A stretch of 5,371 nucleotides of DNA from Reyranella sp. (GTDB lineage: Bacteria; Pseudomonadota; Alphaproteobacteria; Reyranellales; Reyranellaceae). Positions 1 through 5,371 of this stretch are shown here, one piece after another; positions within the stretch are counted from its first letter, which is position 1, and every line of letters begins with the position of its first letter. The notes under the pieces are model-generated. The model was given only the letters and a program-made list of their open reading frames with translations, did no database searches and was not told the origin of the DNA. The stretch lies in NCBI GenBank assembly GCA_016780605.1, contig JADHLS010000454.1, forward strand, positions 1 through 5,371, in the 5' to 3' direction. The translations under genes were made by a program, and so were the position numbers.

Positions 1-82
1 CTATCGGCACGGCGGTAGCGCGCAATGCGAGCGCGCATCTCCTCAAGACTCCCAGCGCCATTCGCCTCGCCAAAAGCCTGCC

Positions 83-1696
83 ATGCAAGCGATGAGGGCA
101 GTACGGTCGAATATCCTTGGAAGTTCCAACTTCACTGTCCGCGGCCTCGGCTTGGGCGAGGACGGCAACAACATTGAGCTAAACCTCATCGTAGACAGCA
201 ATCGTGATCGACACGAACTAAAGCAGTGGTTTGCAGAGCTCTGGAGCAATGAAAAGTGGGTCGCGGATGTAAAGCAGGATGTTCTGCTTTATCTTAGGAA
301 ACTCTATGCGAACCAGTCGCCTCAATTCGTCTACTATCTGACGCTGTTCCACCTTTTCCGCGACTACCTCGAAGGTACTCGCGACGTCGACGACAATCTT
401 CGGCGAGTTGCTCTTCCAGACACTGGTATCTGGCGGGCGCTATTCTCCTTTCAGAAGGACGGCGCCAAGGCGGCCATTAACAAGATTCTTGACTACAACG
501 GCTGCATTCTTGCTGACAGTGTCGGCTTAGGGAAAACTTACACTGCTCTCGCTGTCATCAAGTACTTTGAACTGCGCAATGAGCGTGTGCTCGTTCTTTG
601 CCCGAAGAAACTCAGTCGCAACTGGACTATTTACCGGAATCCGAGCTCACTCAATCCATTCTCTGACGATAAGTTCCGGTATGACGTCCTCCATCATACT
701 GACCTTTCGCGCGAATCAGGCAACGTCAACGGCCTTGAATTGGACTCCTTGAACTGGGGTGTCTACGACTTAGTCGTCATCGACGAGTCTCACAACTTTC
801 GAAACAACAGATTGGCGACGCAACGCCCTGGTGAGCCCGCGGAACGTAAAAGTCGCTATCAACGGCTCATGGAGGATATCATCTCCGCCGGTGTGAAGAC
901 GAAAGTTTTGCTGCTTTCGGCTACTCCGGTAAATAACCAGTTAACCGATCTTCGCAATCAGATCTCCTTCATCGCCGGTGGTGACGTAACGAGAGACACA
1001 GCTGCAGACGCTGCGTTTTCGGAGATGCTTGAAATTCCTTCAGTCAGAGAGACGACACGTCAAGCTCAAACTCATTTTACAAATTGGGCCAGAAGGCCGC
1101 CGGGTCAGCGCAAAACCCGCGAACTTATCGCTGCAATTGGAGGTGACTTCTTCAAACTTCTCGACGGCCTCAGCATTGCCCGCTCACGCCGGCAAGTTGC
1201 TGCATACTATGCAGCCGAGATGAAGGACTTGGGCGGGTTCCCGCGCCGGCCCCCACCAATCGCTATCCATCCGGCCATTGATCTCGAACGGCGTTTTCTT
1301 TCGTTCGAACAACTTGACGATGAAATCGGTCGGCTCCGATTGTCGTTGTACCATCCGACCAGCAAACTTCGAAAAGATCTGCCCGCGAGTGTTCGGACCG
1401 CCTACGAGAACAAGATCTTAGGCGGCTTTACTCAGGAAGGTCGTGAACGAATCCTGATCGCCATGATGAAGTCCAACTTGCTGAAGCGCCTTGAAAGCTC
1501 GGTGGACTCGTTCCGATTGACGCTCGAACGCAGTGGTGTTATTTCCGCCTCGACGGCAACGCCAATACGAAGATCGATGCCAAGACAGAAAAAACAGAAA
1601 TACAGAAGGCCGAAGAATATCTGCATGGGCACAGTCTGGATGAGGCTGCGCTGTGCCTGCGCAAGGCCTGCGAGGACACTGCGAAACGCTTCATAG
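83..1696 (+). CDS. SNF2-like DEAD/DEAH-box helicase with PLD-type N-terminal remnant, truncated at the C terminus
   Basis: This is the N-terminal half of a large superfamily 2 (SNF2-like) helicase of the kind found in phage-defence and restriction loci. Residues 11-35 (ILGSSNFT...NIELN) match the end of a phospholipase-D-type nuclease domain. A Q-motif-like FSFQKDG lies at 121-127, Walker A DSVGLGKT at 145-152, motif II VVIDESH at 231-237 (DESH box) and motif III LLSATP at 277-282. The conserved stretch LLKRLESSV...LTLER before the second RecA-like domain is at 466-483. After residue 483 (about position 1531) the residues become low-complexity and basic. Motifs IV-VI, which carry the arginine finger, are absent, so unwinding or translocation activity is unlikely. 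Family members are usually about twice this length. No Shine-Dalgarno precedes ATG 83, and the frame is open to the window edge (position 2), so the true start may lie upstream. GC content is clearly below that of the genes to the right. Confidence 0.82.
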   Translation: MQAMRAVRSNILGSSNFTVRGLGLGEDGNNIELNLIVDSNRDRHELKQWFAELWSNEKWVADVKQDVLLYLRKLYANQSPQFVYYLTLFHLFRDYLEGTRDVDDNLRRVALPDTGIWRALFSFQKDGAKAAINKILDYNGCILADSVGLGKTYTALAVIKYFELRNERVLVLCPKKLSRNWTIYRNPSSLNPFSDDKFRYDVLHHTDLSRESGNVNGLELDSLNWGVYDLVVIDESHNFRNNRLATQRPGEPAERKSRYQRLMEDIISAGVKTKVLLLSATPVNNQLTDLRNQISFIAGGDVTRDTAADAAFSEMLEIPSVRETTRQAQTHFTNWARRPPGQRKTRELIAAIGGDFFKLLDGLSIARSRRQVAAYYAAEMKDLGGFPRRPPPIAIHPAIDLERRFLSFEQLDDEIGRLRLSLYHPTSKLRKDLPASVRTAYENKILGGFTQEGRERILIAMMKSNLLKRLESSVDSFRLTLERSGVISASTATPIRRSMPRQKKQKYRRPKNICMGTVWMRLRCACARPARTLRNAS

Positions 1697-2109
1697 GTCA
1701 CAATGACGTCGTGCCGACCAAAGACTTCGTTGGCCTAGCTGAAGCCCTCCGGGCTGCCCGCAATAAAGTCCTCGCTGAGTTACCGGTGCAGCTCTATGAG
1801 AAGGTCCTTCGCAATACACCAAGTGCGCATCGAACCTTGGTAGTTTCTGCTACCGACGATGACCTCGAAAGTGATCCGGCTCTGGATAAGCCTACCAAGG
1901 GTAGGCTGAAGACAAATCGCGAAAGGCTTCGTCGACTTTTGAAAGACGAACACGTAGAGCGTCTTCGCCAGGTAAAATTGATCGATGACATTCTCGCCTG
2001 TACCGAGCGGGTCCTTAATCCGGCAGCGCACTCGGGTAGTCCACCGCTTTACGAGAAAGAAGTCCAAGACGCCTTGAATTTGATCAAGCAGCTCGAAAGC
2101 ACGCTCTGA
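1534..2109 (+). pseudogene. C-terminal fragment, probably of a coiled-coil (SMC/RecF-like) AAA ATPase
   Basis: This frame, one base back from the helicase frame, is open from 1495. It reads as convincing protein from about 1534 (WCYFRLDGN) to TGA 2107-2109. The only ordinary start codon in it is GTG 1711, which has no clear Shine-Dalgarno and cuts into the conserved part. A helical repeat-like stretch (IQKAEEYLHGHSLDEAALC, then RKACEDTAKRF) is followed by a charged helical region and ends LNPAAHSGSPPLYEKEVQDA...LIKQLE. From memory of the family, this pattern resembles the C-terminal tail that follows the ATPase head in SMC/RecF-like AAA ATPases of defence loci. RVLNPAAH also fits the loose RX4-6H spacing of HEPN-type domains, but that alone is weak. 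The ATPase core with its Walker motifs is absent. It is best read as a 3' remnant fused out of frame to the helicase. If expressed on its own from GTG 1711 it would make 132 residues. Confidence 0.5.
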
Positions 2110-2161
2110 GTAGGTTTAACTGGCAGGGCGGCTGGCTTAGCAATCTCGCAGGTGTGAAGGC

Positions 2162-2205
2162 CCCGGTCCGGCACACCGATAAGTCACATTCCCCGTCCCG
2201 GCACA
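2162..2205 (+). repeat. Two 15-nt near-identical direct repeats, 30 bp apart
   Basis: CCCCGGTCCGGCACA (2161-2175) and CCCCGTCCCGGCACA (2191-2205) match at 13 of 15 positions. They are offset by 30 bp, close to three helical turns, and lie just upstream of the candidate promoter of the solute-binding protein gene. This is consistent with a pair of activator or repressor sites on one DNA face, but chance similarity in GC-rich DNA is possible. Confidence 0.35.
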
Positions 2206-2207
2206 AC

Positions 2208-2236
2208 TTGCCCAGCCCCGCCTCCGAGCCTACCCT
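2208..2236 (+). promoter_or_regulatory. Possible sigma-70-type promoter of the solute-binding protein gene
   Basis: TTGCCC at 2208-2213 and TACCCT at 2231-2236 are separated by 17 bp, about 50 bp before the start at 2286. The -10 element is poor, so this is only a candidate. Confidence 0.25.
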
Positions 2237-2273
2237 CCCCTCATAAAGCGTGCGTCCCAACAGCATGCGTACC

Positions 2274-2282
2274 AGGGAGGAA
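2274..2282 (+). promoter_or_regulatory. Shine-Dalgarno fixing the start at ATG 2286
   Basis: AGGGAGGAA lies a few bases before ATG 2286 (GGAGG ends five bases upstream). It selects 2286 over the in-frame GTG at 2250, which would put twelve extra residues ahead of the Tat signal. Confidence 0.8.
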
Positions 2283-2285
2283 CCA

Positions 2286-3617
2286 ATGGCTCGTACCACG
2301 CGTCGCCAGTTCCTGAAGTCCTCGGGTACTGGAGCACTCGCCCTCAACGCCGCCGGTGGCATGGCCGGCATCCTCGCCACCGGCCGGGCGCCCGCCTATG
2401 CGCAGGCGACGACCGTGCACTGGCTGAAGTGGAACGACTTCGTGCCGGCGGGCGACCAGATCCTGCGCCAGTCGATGCTGGCGGAAGCAGAGAAGGCGCT
2501 CGGCTTCAAGATCAACATGGAGACGATCGGGCTGAATGACCTGCAGCCGCGGGCGACCGCGGCGATCCAGGCGCAGGGCGGGCCCGACATCATCATGATC
2601 TTCGACAACAAGGCGCAGCTCTATGCCGACAGCGTCGCCGATGTCTCGGCGGTGTGCGAGGCGCTGGGCGCGGCGCAGGGCGGCTACTACGACCTCGCCA
2701 AGGCCAACACGCACGACGGCAGGAAGTGGATCGCCGTGCCCTATTGCATCATCGGCGCCATGGTCGCCTACCGCAAATCGTGGTTCGACGAGATCGGCGT
2801 CACGACATTCCCCGAGACCTGGGACGCCTACCGCGAGGCGGGCAGGAAGCTCAAGGCCAAGGGCCGGCCGCTCGGCCAGACGCTCGGCCACACGGTGGGG
2901 GATGCGCCGGCCTTCGCCTATCCCTATCTCTGGTCGTGGGGCGGACGCGAGGTCGAGGACGACGGCAAGACGGTGCGGCTCGACACCAAGGAGACGGTGG
3001 AGTCGGTGAAGTTCCTGACGGCGTTCTGGAAGGAGGCGCACGACGAGGGCGGCCTCGCCTGGGACGACAGCAACAACAACCGCGCCTTCCTGTCGGGCAC
3101 GATCAGCGCCACCCTGAACGGCGCCTCGATCTATATCGAGGCACTGCGCAAGCCCGACCAGTACAAGACCGACAAGGGGATGCAGCTCAAGACCGACATC
3201 CAGCATGCGCCCCTTCCGAAGGGTCCGGCCGGCCAGTTCGGCGTGCATCCCTTCCAGTGCATGATGGTGATGAAGTATTCCAGGAACCAGGCGCCGGCGG
3301 TGGAGTTCCTGAAGTGGTTCCACTCGCCCGAGGTCTACGGCAAATGGTTCAACGTGCAGAAGGGCTTCGCCACCGGGCCGACCAAGATGTGGGAGAACCA
3401 CGAGATGTGGCGGGAGGACCCGGTGATGGCGCCCTACCGCGTGGCGCCGCGGCTCGGCCGCGTCTACGGCTATGCCGGGCCGGCGGGGGCGAAGGCGGCG
3501 GAGGTGCTGTCGAAATACATCATCGTCGACATGTACGCGAAGGCGGTGCAGGGCATGGCGGCGGAGGATGCGGTGAAGTGGGCCGACGGTGAGGTGAGGA
3601 AGGTTTATGCCGGGTGA
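2286..3617 (+). CDS. Tat-exported ABC transporter extracellular solute-binding protein (family 1)
   Basis: This is a periplasmic substrate-binding protein of the MalE/UgpB-like family (SBP_bac_1 type), 443 residues, a normal length. It would capture a solute, probably a sugar or a related polyol or phosphodiester, and hand it to an inner-membrane ABC permease. The N terminus is a clear twin-arginine signal: RRQFLK at 6-11, a hydrophobic Ala/Gly/Leu stretch to about 33, then APAYAQA with likely cleavage after residue 39 or 41. The mature part starts TTVHWLKWNDFVPAGD. It contains family-like segments such as GGPDIIMIFDN, a PETWDAYREAGRKL segment, FLSGTISATLNGASIY and a C-terminal AEDAVKWADGEVRKVYAG. 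No permease or ATPase gene follows, so it is an orphan here. The closing codons overlap the antitoxin remnant, so the last residues may have been altered by that junction. The specific ligand cannot be told. Confidence 0.93.
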   Translation: MARTTRRQFLKSSGTGALALNAAGGMAGILATGRAPAYAQATTVHWLKWNDFVPAGDQILRQSMLAEAEKALGFKINMETIGLNDLQPRATAAIQAQGGPDIIMIFDNKAQLYADSVADVSAVCEALGAAQGGYYDLAKANTHDGRKWIAVPYCIIGAMVAYRKSWFDEIGVTTFPETWDAYREAGRKLKAKGRPLGQTLGHTVGDAPAFAYPYLWSWGGREVEDDGKTVRLDTKETVESVKFLTAFWKEAHDEGGLAWDDSNNNRAFLSGTISATLNGASIYIEALRKPDQYKTDKGMQLKTDIQHAPLPKGPAGQFGVHPFQCMMVMKYSRNQAPAVEFLKWFHSPEVYGKWFNVQKGFATGPTKMWENHEMWREDPVMAPYRVAPRLGRVYGYAGPAGAKAAEVLSKYIIVDMYAKAVQGMAAEDAVKWADGEVRKVYAG

Positions 3618-3807
3618 CGACCGCGGACGCCCCGTGGCCCGGCTCGAGCCGGACGATGAACGGCTGGCACGGCTGATCCGCGCCGGCGTCGTTCGGGCGC
3701 GCTCGGGCAAACCGGCACGTTCGGTGCTGTCCAGCCCGCCGCCTCAGGCGAAGAAGGGCTCGTCGGCGCTCACCGCCCTGCTGAACGAACGGCGCGAAGG
3801 TCGTTGA
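3607..3807 (+). pseudogene. Phd-type antitoxin, N-terminally truncated
   Basis: The 66-codon frame begins at an ATG inside the last codons of the solute-binding protein gene. Residues 5-14 (DRGRPVARLE) match the segment that normally follows the N-terminal Phd/YefM DNA-binding part, where intact proteins read roughly VTDRGRPVARL. The rest (ERLARLIRAGVVRARSGKP, a Pro-rich patch, then ALLNERREGR) is the toxin-binding tail usual for antitoxins paired with VapC. The first 25-30 residues that bind operator DNA are missing, and an in-frame TGA at 3595 blocks extension upstream. A purine run (AGGAAGG, 3597-3603) could serve as a ribosome binding site by chance, so a short tail peptide might still be made. 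It sits 7 bp before the toxin remnant, the normal antitoxin-toxin order and spacing. A small unrelated protein is a less likely reading. Confidence 0.68.
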
Positions 3808-3814
3808 ACGCGGC

Positions 3815-3950
3815 GTGAAATTCTGGGACGCCTCGGCGCTCGTGTCGCTGCTGGTGGCCGAGCCGTCCATCGGCCTAGGAGGTCGTCACCCTCGACGACC
3901 GCCTCGCGGAGGCAGCGCGCAAGGAGGGCTTCGTCCTCGGGGCGTGGTGA
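3815..3950 (+). pseudogene. VapC-type PIN-domain toxin with internal deletion
   Basis: From GTG 3815 the frame reads VKFWDASALVSLLVAEPS, the characteristic first strand and helix of a VapC PIN ribonuclease, with the first catalytic Asp at residue 5. The frame then changes. From 3879 a different frame reads EVVTLDDRLAEAARKEGF and ends VLGAW at TGA 3948-3950, which is the C terminus of the same family. The middle of the domain, with the central acidic active-site residues and most of the fold, is gone: about 44 residues remain of the usual 130-140. The first frame continues open to 4153 as meaningless sequence. Toxin activity (RNA cleavage by the Mg-dependent acidic cluster) is almost certainly lost, which fits the loss of the antitoxin's N terminus next door. 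Confidence 0.82.
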
Positions 3951-4440
3951 CGTTCATCCCCTTTCATTTTTCTGTCGCCCCACGGAAAGACGTCCTTCGC
4001 CTGCCGTCGATCGTAAGCTCTTCGTCAGATGACACTAACGTCATCGGATCCGGCACGTCATCTGATCCGCTTCAGCAACTCCCGCGTAAGCAACTACTGC
4101 GCCACTCCGCGACGTCGCTGCCAATCATCGCCTGCACCGCCTCGAGCATGTGATCACGCTGTGACCCGGCCATCGCTTCATTGTTCGGCGCTACCTATCC
4201 GTGCATCGTGTGGCCGGGTTCGTGTGTGGTGGGTCGCCTTGGGTTGCTGGTCGGGTAGGGGTATCCGGCTAAGCAGCGATTGCCCGACGGCGGTGTGGAA
4301 GGGAGAGTCGGGTGATCGACTTTACAGGCGGGGGCGTACATGCCGTCGGCTGCCAGCCGATGTGTGCCTCGCAGGATGGCGCGACTGGAGCGCGCCGCCT
4401 GACCGGGCCAGCGCCCTGCCAACGCATCAATCCGCCTACT
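3951..4440. other. Intergenic stretch without a recognisable gene
   Basis: Between the toxin remnant and the dispersed repeats I see no convincing coding region. Frames that stay open here are rich in Arg, Ser, Cys and Pro, lack ribosome binding sites and resemble no family I know. Besides the repeat cluster at 4025-4071, it holds a palindrome GTGATCAC (4150-4157) and a short hairpin TCGGCT-GCC-AGCCGA (4346-4360). No tRNA or rRNA segment is apparent. The base-rich GT/GG composition on the + strand at about 4200-4270 differs from its surroundings and could be decayed sequence. Confidence 0.5.
4025..4071. repeat. Nested direct and inverted repeat cluster
   Basis: Two adjacent 17-bp units, 4038-4054 and 4055-4071, share ACGTCATC(G/T)GATCCG and match at 14 of 17 positions. 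The arm TCAGATGAC (4025-4033) is the exact reverse complement of GTCATCTGA (4057-4065). A perfect 8-bp palindrome CGGATCCG (4045-4052) sits in the loop. Together there are three related sites, one inverted, in under 50 bp. This could be a multi-site operator, part of a mobile-element end or a folded element. No adjacent gene tells which. Confidence 0.6.
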
Positions 4441-4546
4441 GTCATCCTGAGCGAAGCGAAGGCCTGCCCTGAGCGCAGCCGAAGGGATCTCATGCCGGTT
4501 GCAAGTGTCATCCTGAGCGTCGCGAAGGATCTCATGCCGATTGCAA
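4441..4546 (+). repeat. Tandem copies of a dispersed intergenic repeat
   Basis: GTCATCCTGAGCG begins copy one at 4441 and copy two at 4507, a 66-bp period. Each copy continues to GCGAAGG and then GGATCTCATGCCG(G/A)TTGCAA. Copy one carries an extra 23-nt segment (CCTGCCCTGAGCG...GAAGG, 4463-4485) that is itself a diverged version of the core. Translated, this gives the PERSEG/LRMT-like spurious peptides seen next to such repeats in many genomes, so frames crossing it should not be called as genes. Confidence 0.85.
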
Positions 4547-4556
4547 GCGGCGATGG

Positions 4557-4582
4557 GGTCCTTCGCTGGCGCTCAGGACGAC
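4557..4582 (-). repeat. Inverted copy of the same dispersed repeat
   Basis: The reverse complement of this segment reads GTCGTCCTGAGCG, CCA, GCGAAGGACC. It matches the copy at 4507-4529 except for one base and a two-to-three-base centre. The pair forms an inverted repeat with a loop of about 29 bases, able to fold into a long hairpin in the RNA or single-stranded DNA. It ends about 85 bp before the response-regulator start. Confidence 0.8.
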
Positions 4583-4654
4583 ATGAGGCGCCGGCGGCCG
4601 CGCCTCCAGATTTCCCGATTCTGTCGATTCAACGTTCATTTCCGATCCATCCGT

Positions 4655-4661
4655 AGGAGGG
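4655..4661 (+). promoter_or_regulatory. Shine-Dalgarno fixing the start at GTG 4669
   Basis: AGGAGGG lies seven bases before GTG 4669, a strong site that supports a GTG start for the response-regulator gene and argues that it is still translated. Confidence 0.78.
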
Positions 4662-4668
4662 CGTAACC

Positions 4669-5292
4669 GTGAGCGAAGGCACCATCGATTCTCTTTCGTC
4701 CAGCATCCTGGCTTCCCCCGATGAAGCCGCGGCCAAGTCTGGGCGGGTCCGCATGCTCGTGGTCGAGGGCGATCCCTCGACGCTCGCCAACCTCGCGACC
4801 GTGCTGGCCAAGCGCGGCTTCGACGTCGAGAGCTTCCATGACCATCCGGCGCTGAACGAGCGGCCTCACAAGGCCGTCGGGCACACGGTGGGGTTGGACG
4901 GCGTGCCGGTGGCCGGCGGGACGCTGCCGCAAGCGCCGGCGTTCCGGCGGCCCTCGTCGCCGCCGACCGAGCGGTTCACCTGCGGCAAGCTGCAGATCGA
5001 TCTCGCCCAGCGGCGCATCTGGTGGAACGACGTCGAGGTTCACCTGACGGGCGGCGAATTCCGCATCGTCGTGCTGCTCGCCTCCCATGCCGATTGCTGC
5101 GTCGACTACCGAACCATCTACGATTACCTGCACTACAAGGGCTTCCAGTCAGGCTACGGCGAGAAGGGCTTCTGGGTGAACGTGCGCAGCGTCATCCGGC
5201 GCATCCGCGGCCGGTTCCGGGCGGCCGACAGCAGCTTCGATTCGATCGAGAGCATCCGCGCCTTCGGCTATCGCTGGCGACGGCAGTCCTGA
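4669..5292 (+). CDS. OmpR/ChvI-like response regulator lacking most of its receiver domain
   Basis: This is a 207-residue transcription regulator. Residues 28-63 (RMLVVEGDPSTLANLATVLAKRG, then FDVESFHDHPALNE) match the first strand, first helix and second strand of a receiver domain, but the acidic pocket reads EGD instead of the usual DD pair. The protein then passes straight into a Gly/Pro-rich linker (about 65-100). The phosphoacceptor Asp, the switch Thr/Ser and the conserved Lys are all missing, so phosphorylation control is not expected. Residues 103-205 form a complete OmpR-type winged helix: LQIDLAQRRIWWNDVEVHLTGGEF, a recognition-helix region around FWVNVRSVIRRIRGRFR, and the wing FDSIESIRAFGYRWR, which is close to ChvI-type regulators. 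Typical full length is about 230-240 residues. No partner histidine kinase lies in the window. It may bind DNA constitutively, or be a decaying gene whose deletion happened to stay in frame. Confidence 0.83.
   Translation: MSEGTIDSLSSSILASPDEAAAKSGRVRMLVVEGDPSTLANLATVLAKRGFDVESFHDHPALNERPHKAVGHTVGLDGVPVAGGTLPQAPAFRRPSSPPTERFTCGKLQIDLAQRRIWWNDVEVHLTGGEFRIVVLLASHADCCVDYRTIYDYLHYKGFQSGYGEKGFWVNVRSVIRRIRGRFRAADSSFDSIESIRAFGYRWRRQS
4861..4876. repeat. Short hairpin inside the response-regulator gene
   Basis: CGGCCT and AGGCCG flank a four-base loop CACA. It lies exactly where receiver homology stops, so it may mark the deletion point. Confidence 0.4.
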
Positions 5293-5311
5293 AGGGCGGG
5301 ACCTCGAGGAG

Positions 5312-5358
5312 AGGGGCGCAACGCCTGGGGGGCTGAGCCGTTGTGCGCACACGCCCCT
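5312..5358 (+). terminator. Weak candidate stem-loop after the response regulator
   Basis: AGGGGCG (5312-5318) pairs with CGCCCCT (5352-5358), and CAAC (5319-5322) pairs with GTTG (5340-5343), with an asymmetric bulge. A perfect palindrome TGTGCGCACA (5342-5351) overlaps it. No U-tract follows, so termination is uncertain. Confidence 0.22.
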
Positions 5359-5371
5359 TCACCAGGTTCCC

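Noticed and set aside
18..36. GCGCGC inverted arms with a seven-base loop near the left edge
   Set aside because: Alternating GC arms are self-complementary and common by chance in GC-rich DNA, and no U-tract follows.
2654..3592. Plus-strand open frame of 312 codons inside the solute-binding protein gene
   Set aside because: It is an alternative-frame shadow, dominated by Gly and Arg, with no ribosome binding site and no recognisable domain.
2241..3710. Long minus-strand open frame of 489 codons opposite the solute-binding protein gene
   Set aside because: It is an antisense shadow caused by high third-position GC. It is Arg/His/Leu-rich with no family motifs, while the plus strand has a Tat signal and a strong Shine-Dalgarno.
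4085..4192. Short minus-strand frame reading MAGSQRDHMLEAVQAMIGSD and onward, about 33 residues
   Set aside because: It looks protein-like for a short stretch, but it has no ribosome binding site, is preceded by a nearby stop and matches no family I know. It could be a remnant, but I cannot support it.
4029..4472. Plus-strand open frame of 147 codons
   Set aside because: It ends in a PERSEG-type peptide derived from the dispersed repeat, has no Shine-Dalgarno and is rich in Cys, Arg and Ser, so it is not a real protein.
4269..4656. Open frames on both strands across the dispersed repeat (88 and 114 codons)
   Set aside because: They encode the repeat's translation (LRMT and LSVAKDL-like runs), a common source of false gene calls.
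1..5371. CRISPR array, tRNA, rRNA or intact insertion sequence
   Set aside because: I looked for regularly spaced repeats, a tRNA-like fold or transposase motifs with terminal repeats and saw none. The repeats present are too few and irregular for CRISPR.

Overview
The window looks like accessory DNA from a high-GC proteobacterium, most likely an alphaproteobacterium. Three things suggest this: an orphan Tat-exported ABC solute-binding protein, a ChvI-like OmpR-family response regulator, and a family of dispersed repeats around the core GTCATCCTGAGCG. The genus cannot be told from the sequence. Hand counts of single 60-base lines give about 50% GC at 541-600 in the first gene and 70% at 2881-2940 in the solute-binding protein gene. 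The left two fifths therefore look like acquired DNA beside native high-GC DNA.

Layout. Positions 1-2109 hold the remains of a defence-type locus. An SNF2-like helicase keeps the end of a PLD-type nuclease domain and the first RecA-like domain with motifs I, II and III. It loses helicase homology near 1531. It then runs, out of frame, into what looks like the C-terminal tail of a different protein, probably a coiled-coil (SMC/RecF-like) AAA ATPase, ending at 2109. Positions 2110-2285 carry a possible promoter and a strong Shine-Dalgarno for the one gene here that looks whole: a Tat-exported family-1 extracellular solute-binding protein (2286-3617) with no permease or ATPase genes beside it. 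Its last codons overlap an N-terminally truncated Phd-type antitoxin (3607-3807). That is followed by a VapC PIN-domain toxin reduced to its first ~21 and last ~23 residues by an internal deletion (3815-3950). Positions 3951-4668 contain no convincing gene. They hold a compact cluster of direct and inverted repeats (4025-4071) and a tandem-plus-inverted dispersed repeat (4441-4582). Last is a response regulator (4669-5292) with a good start and an intact winged-helix DNA-binding domain, but only the first third of its receiver domain.

The genes do not form a working pathway. What they share is loss: at least four of the coding units have lost a terminal or central segment while the flanking parts stay clearly recognisable. 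I read this as a degenerating island boundary rather than a new system. The response regulator without a phosphoacceptor is the item most likely to be functional and unusual.
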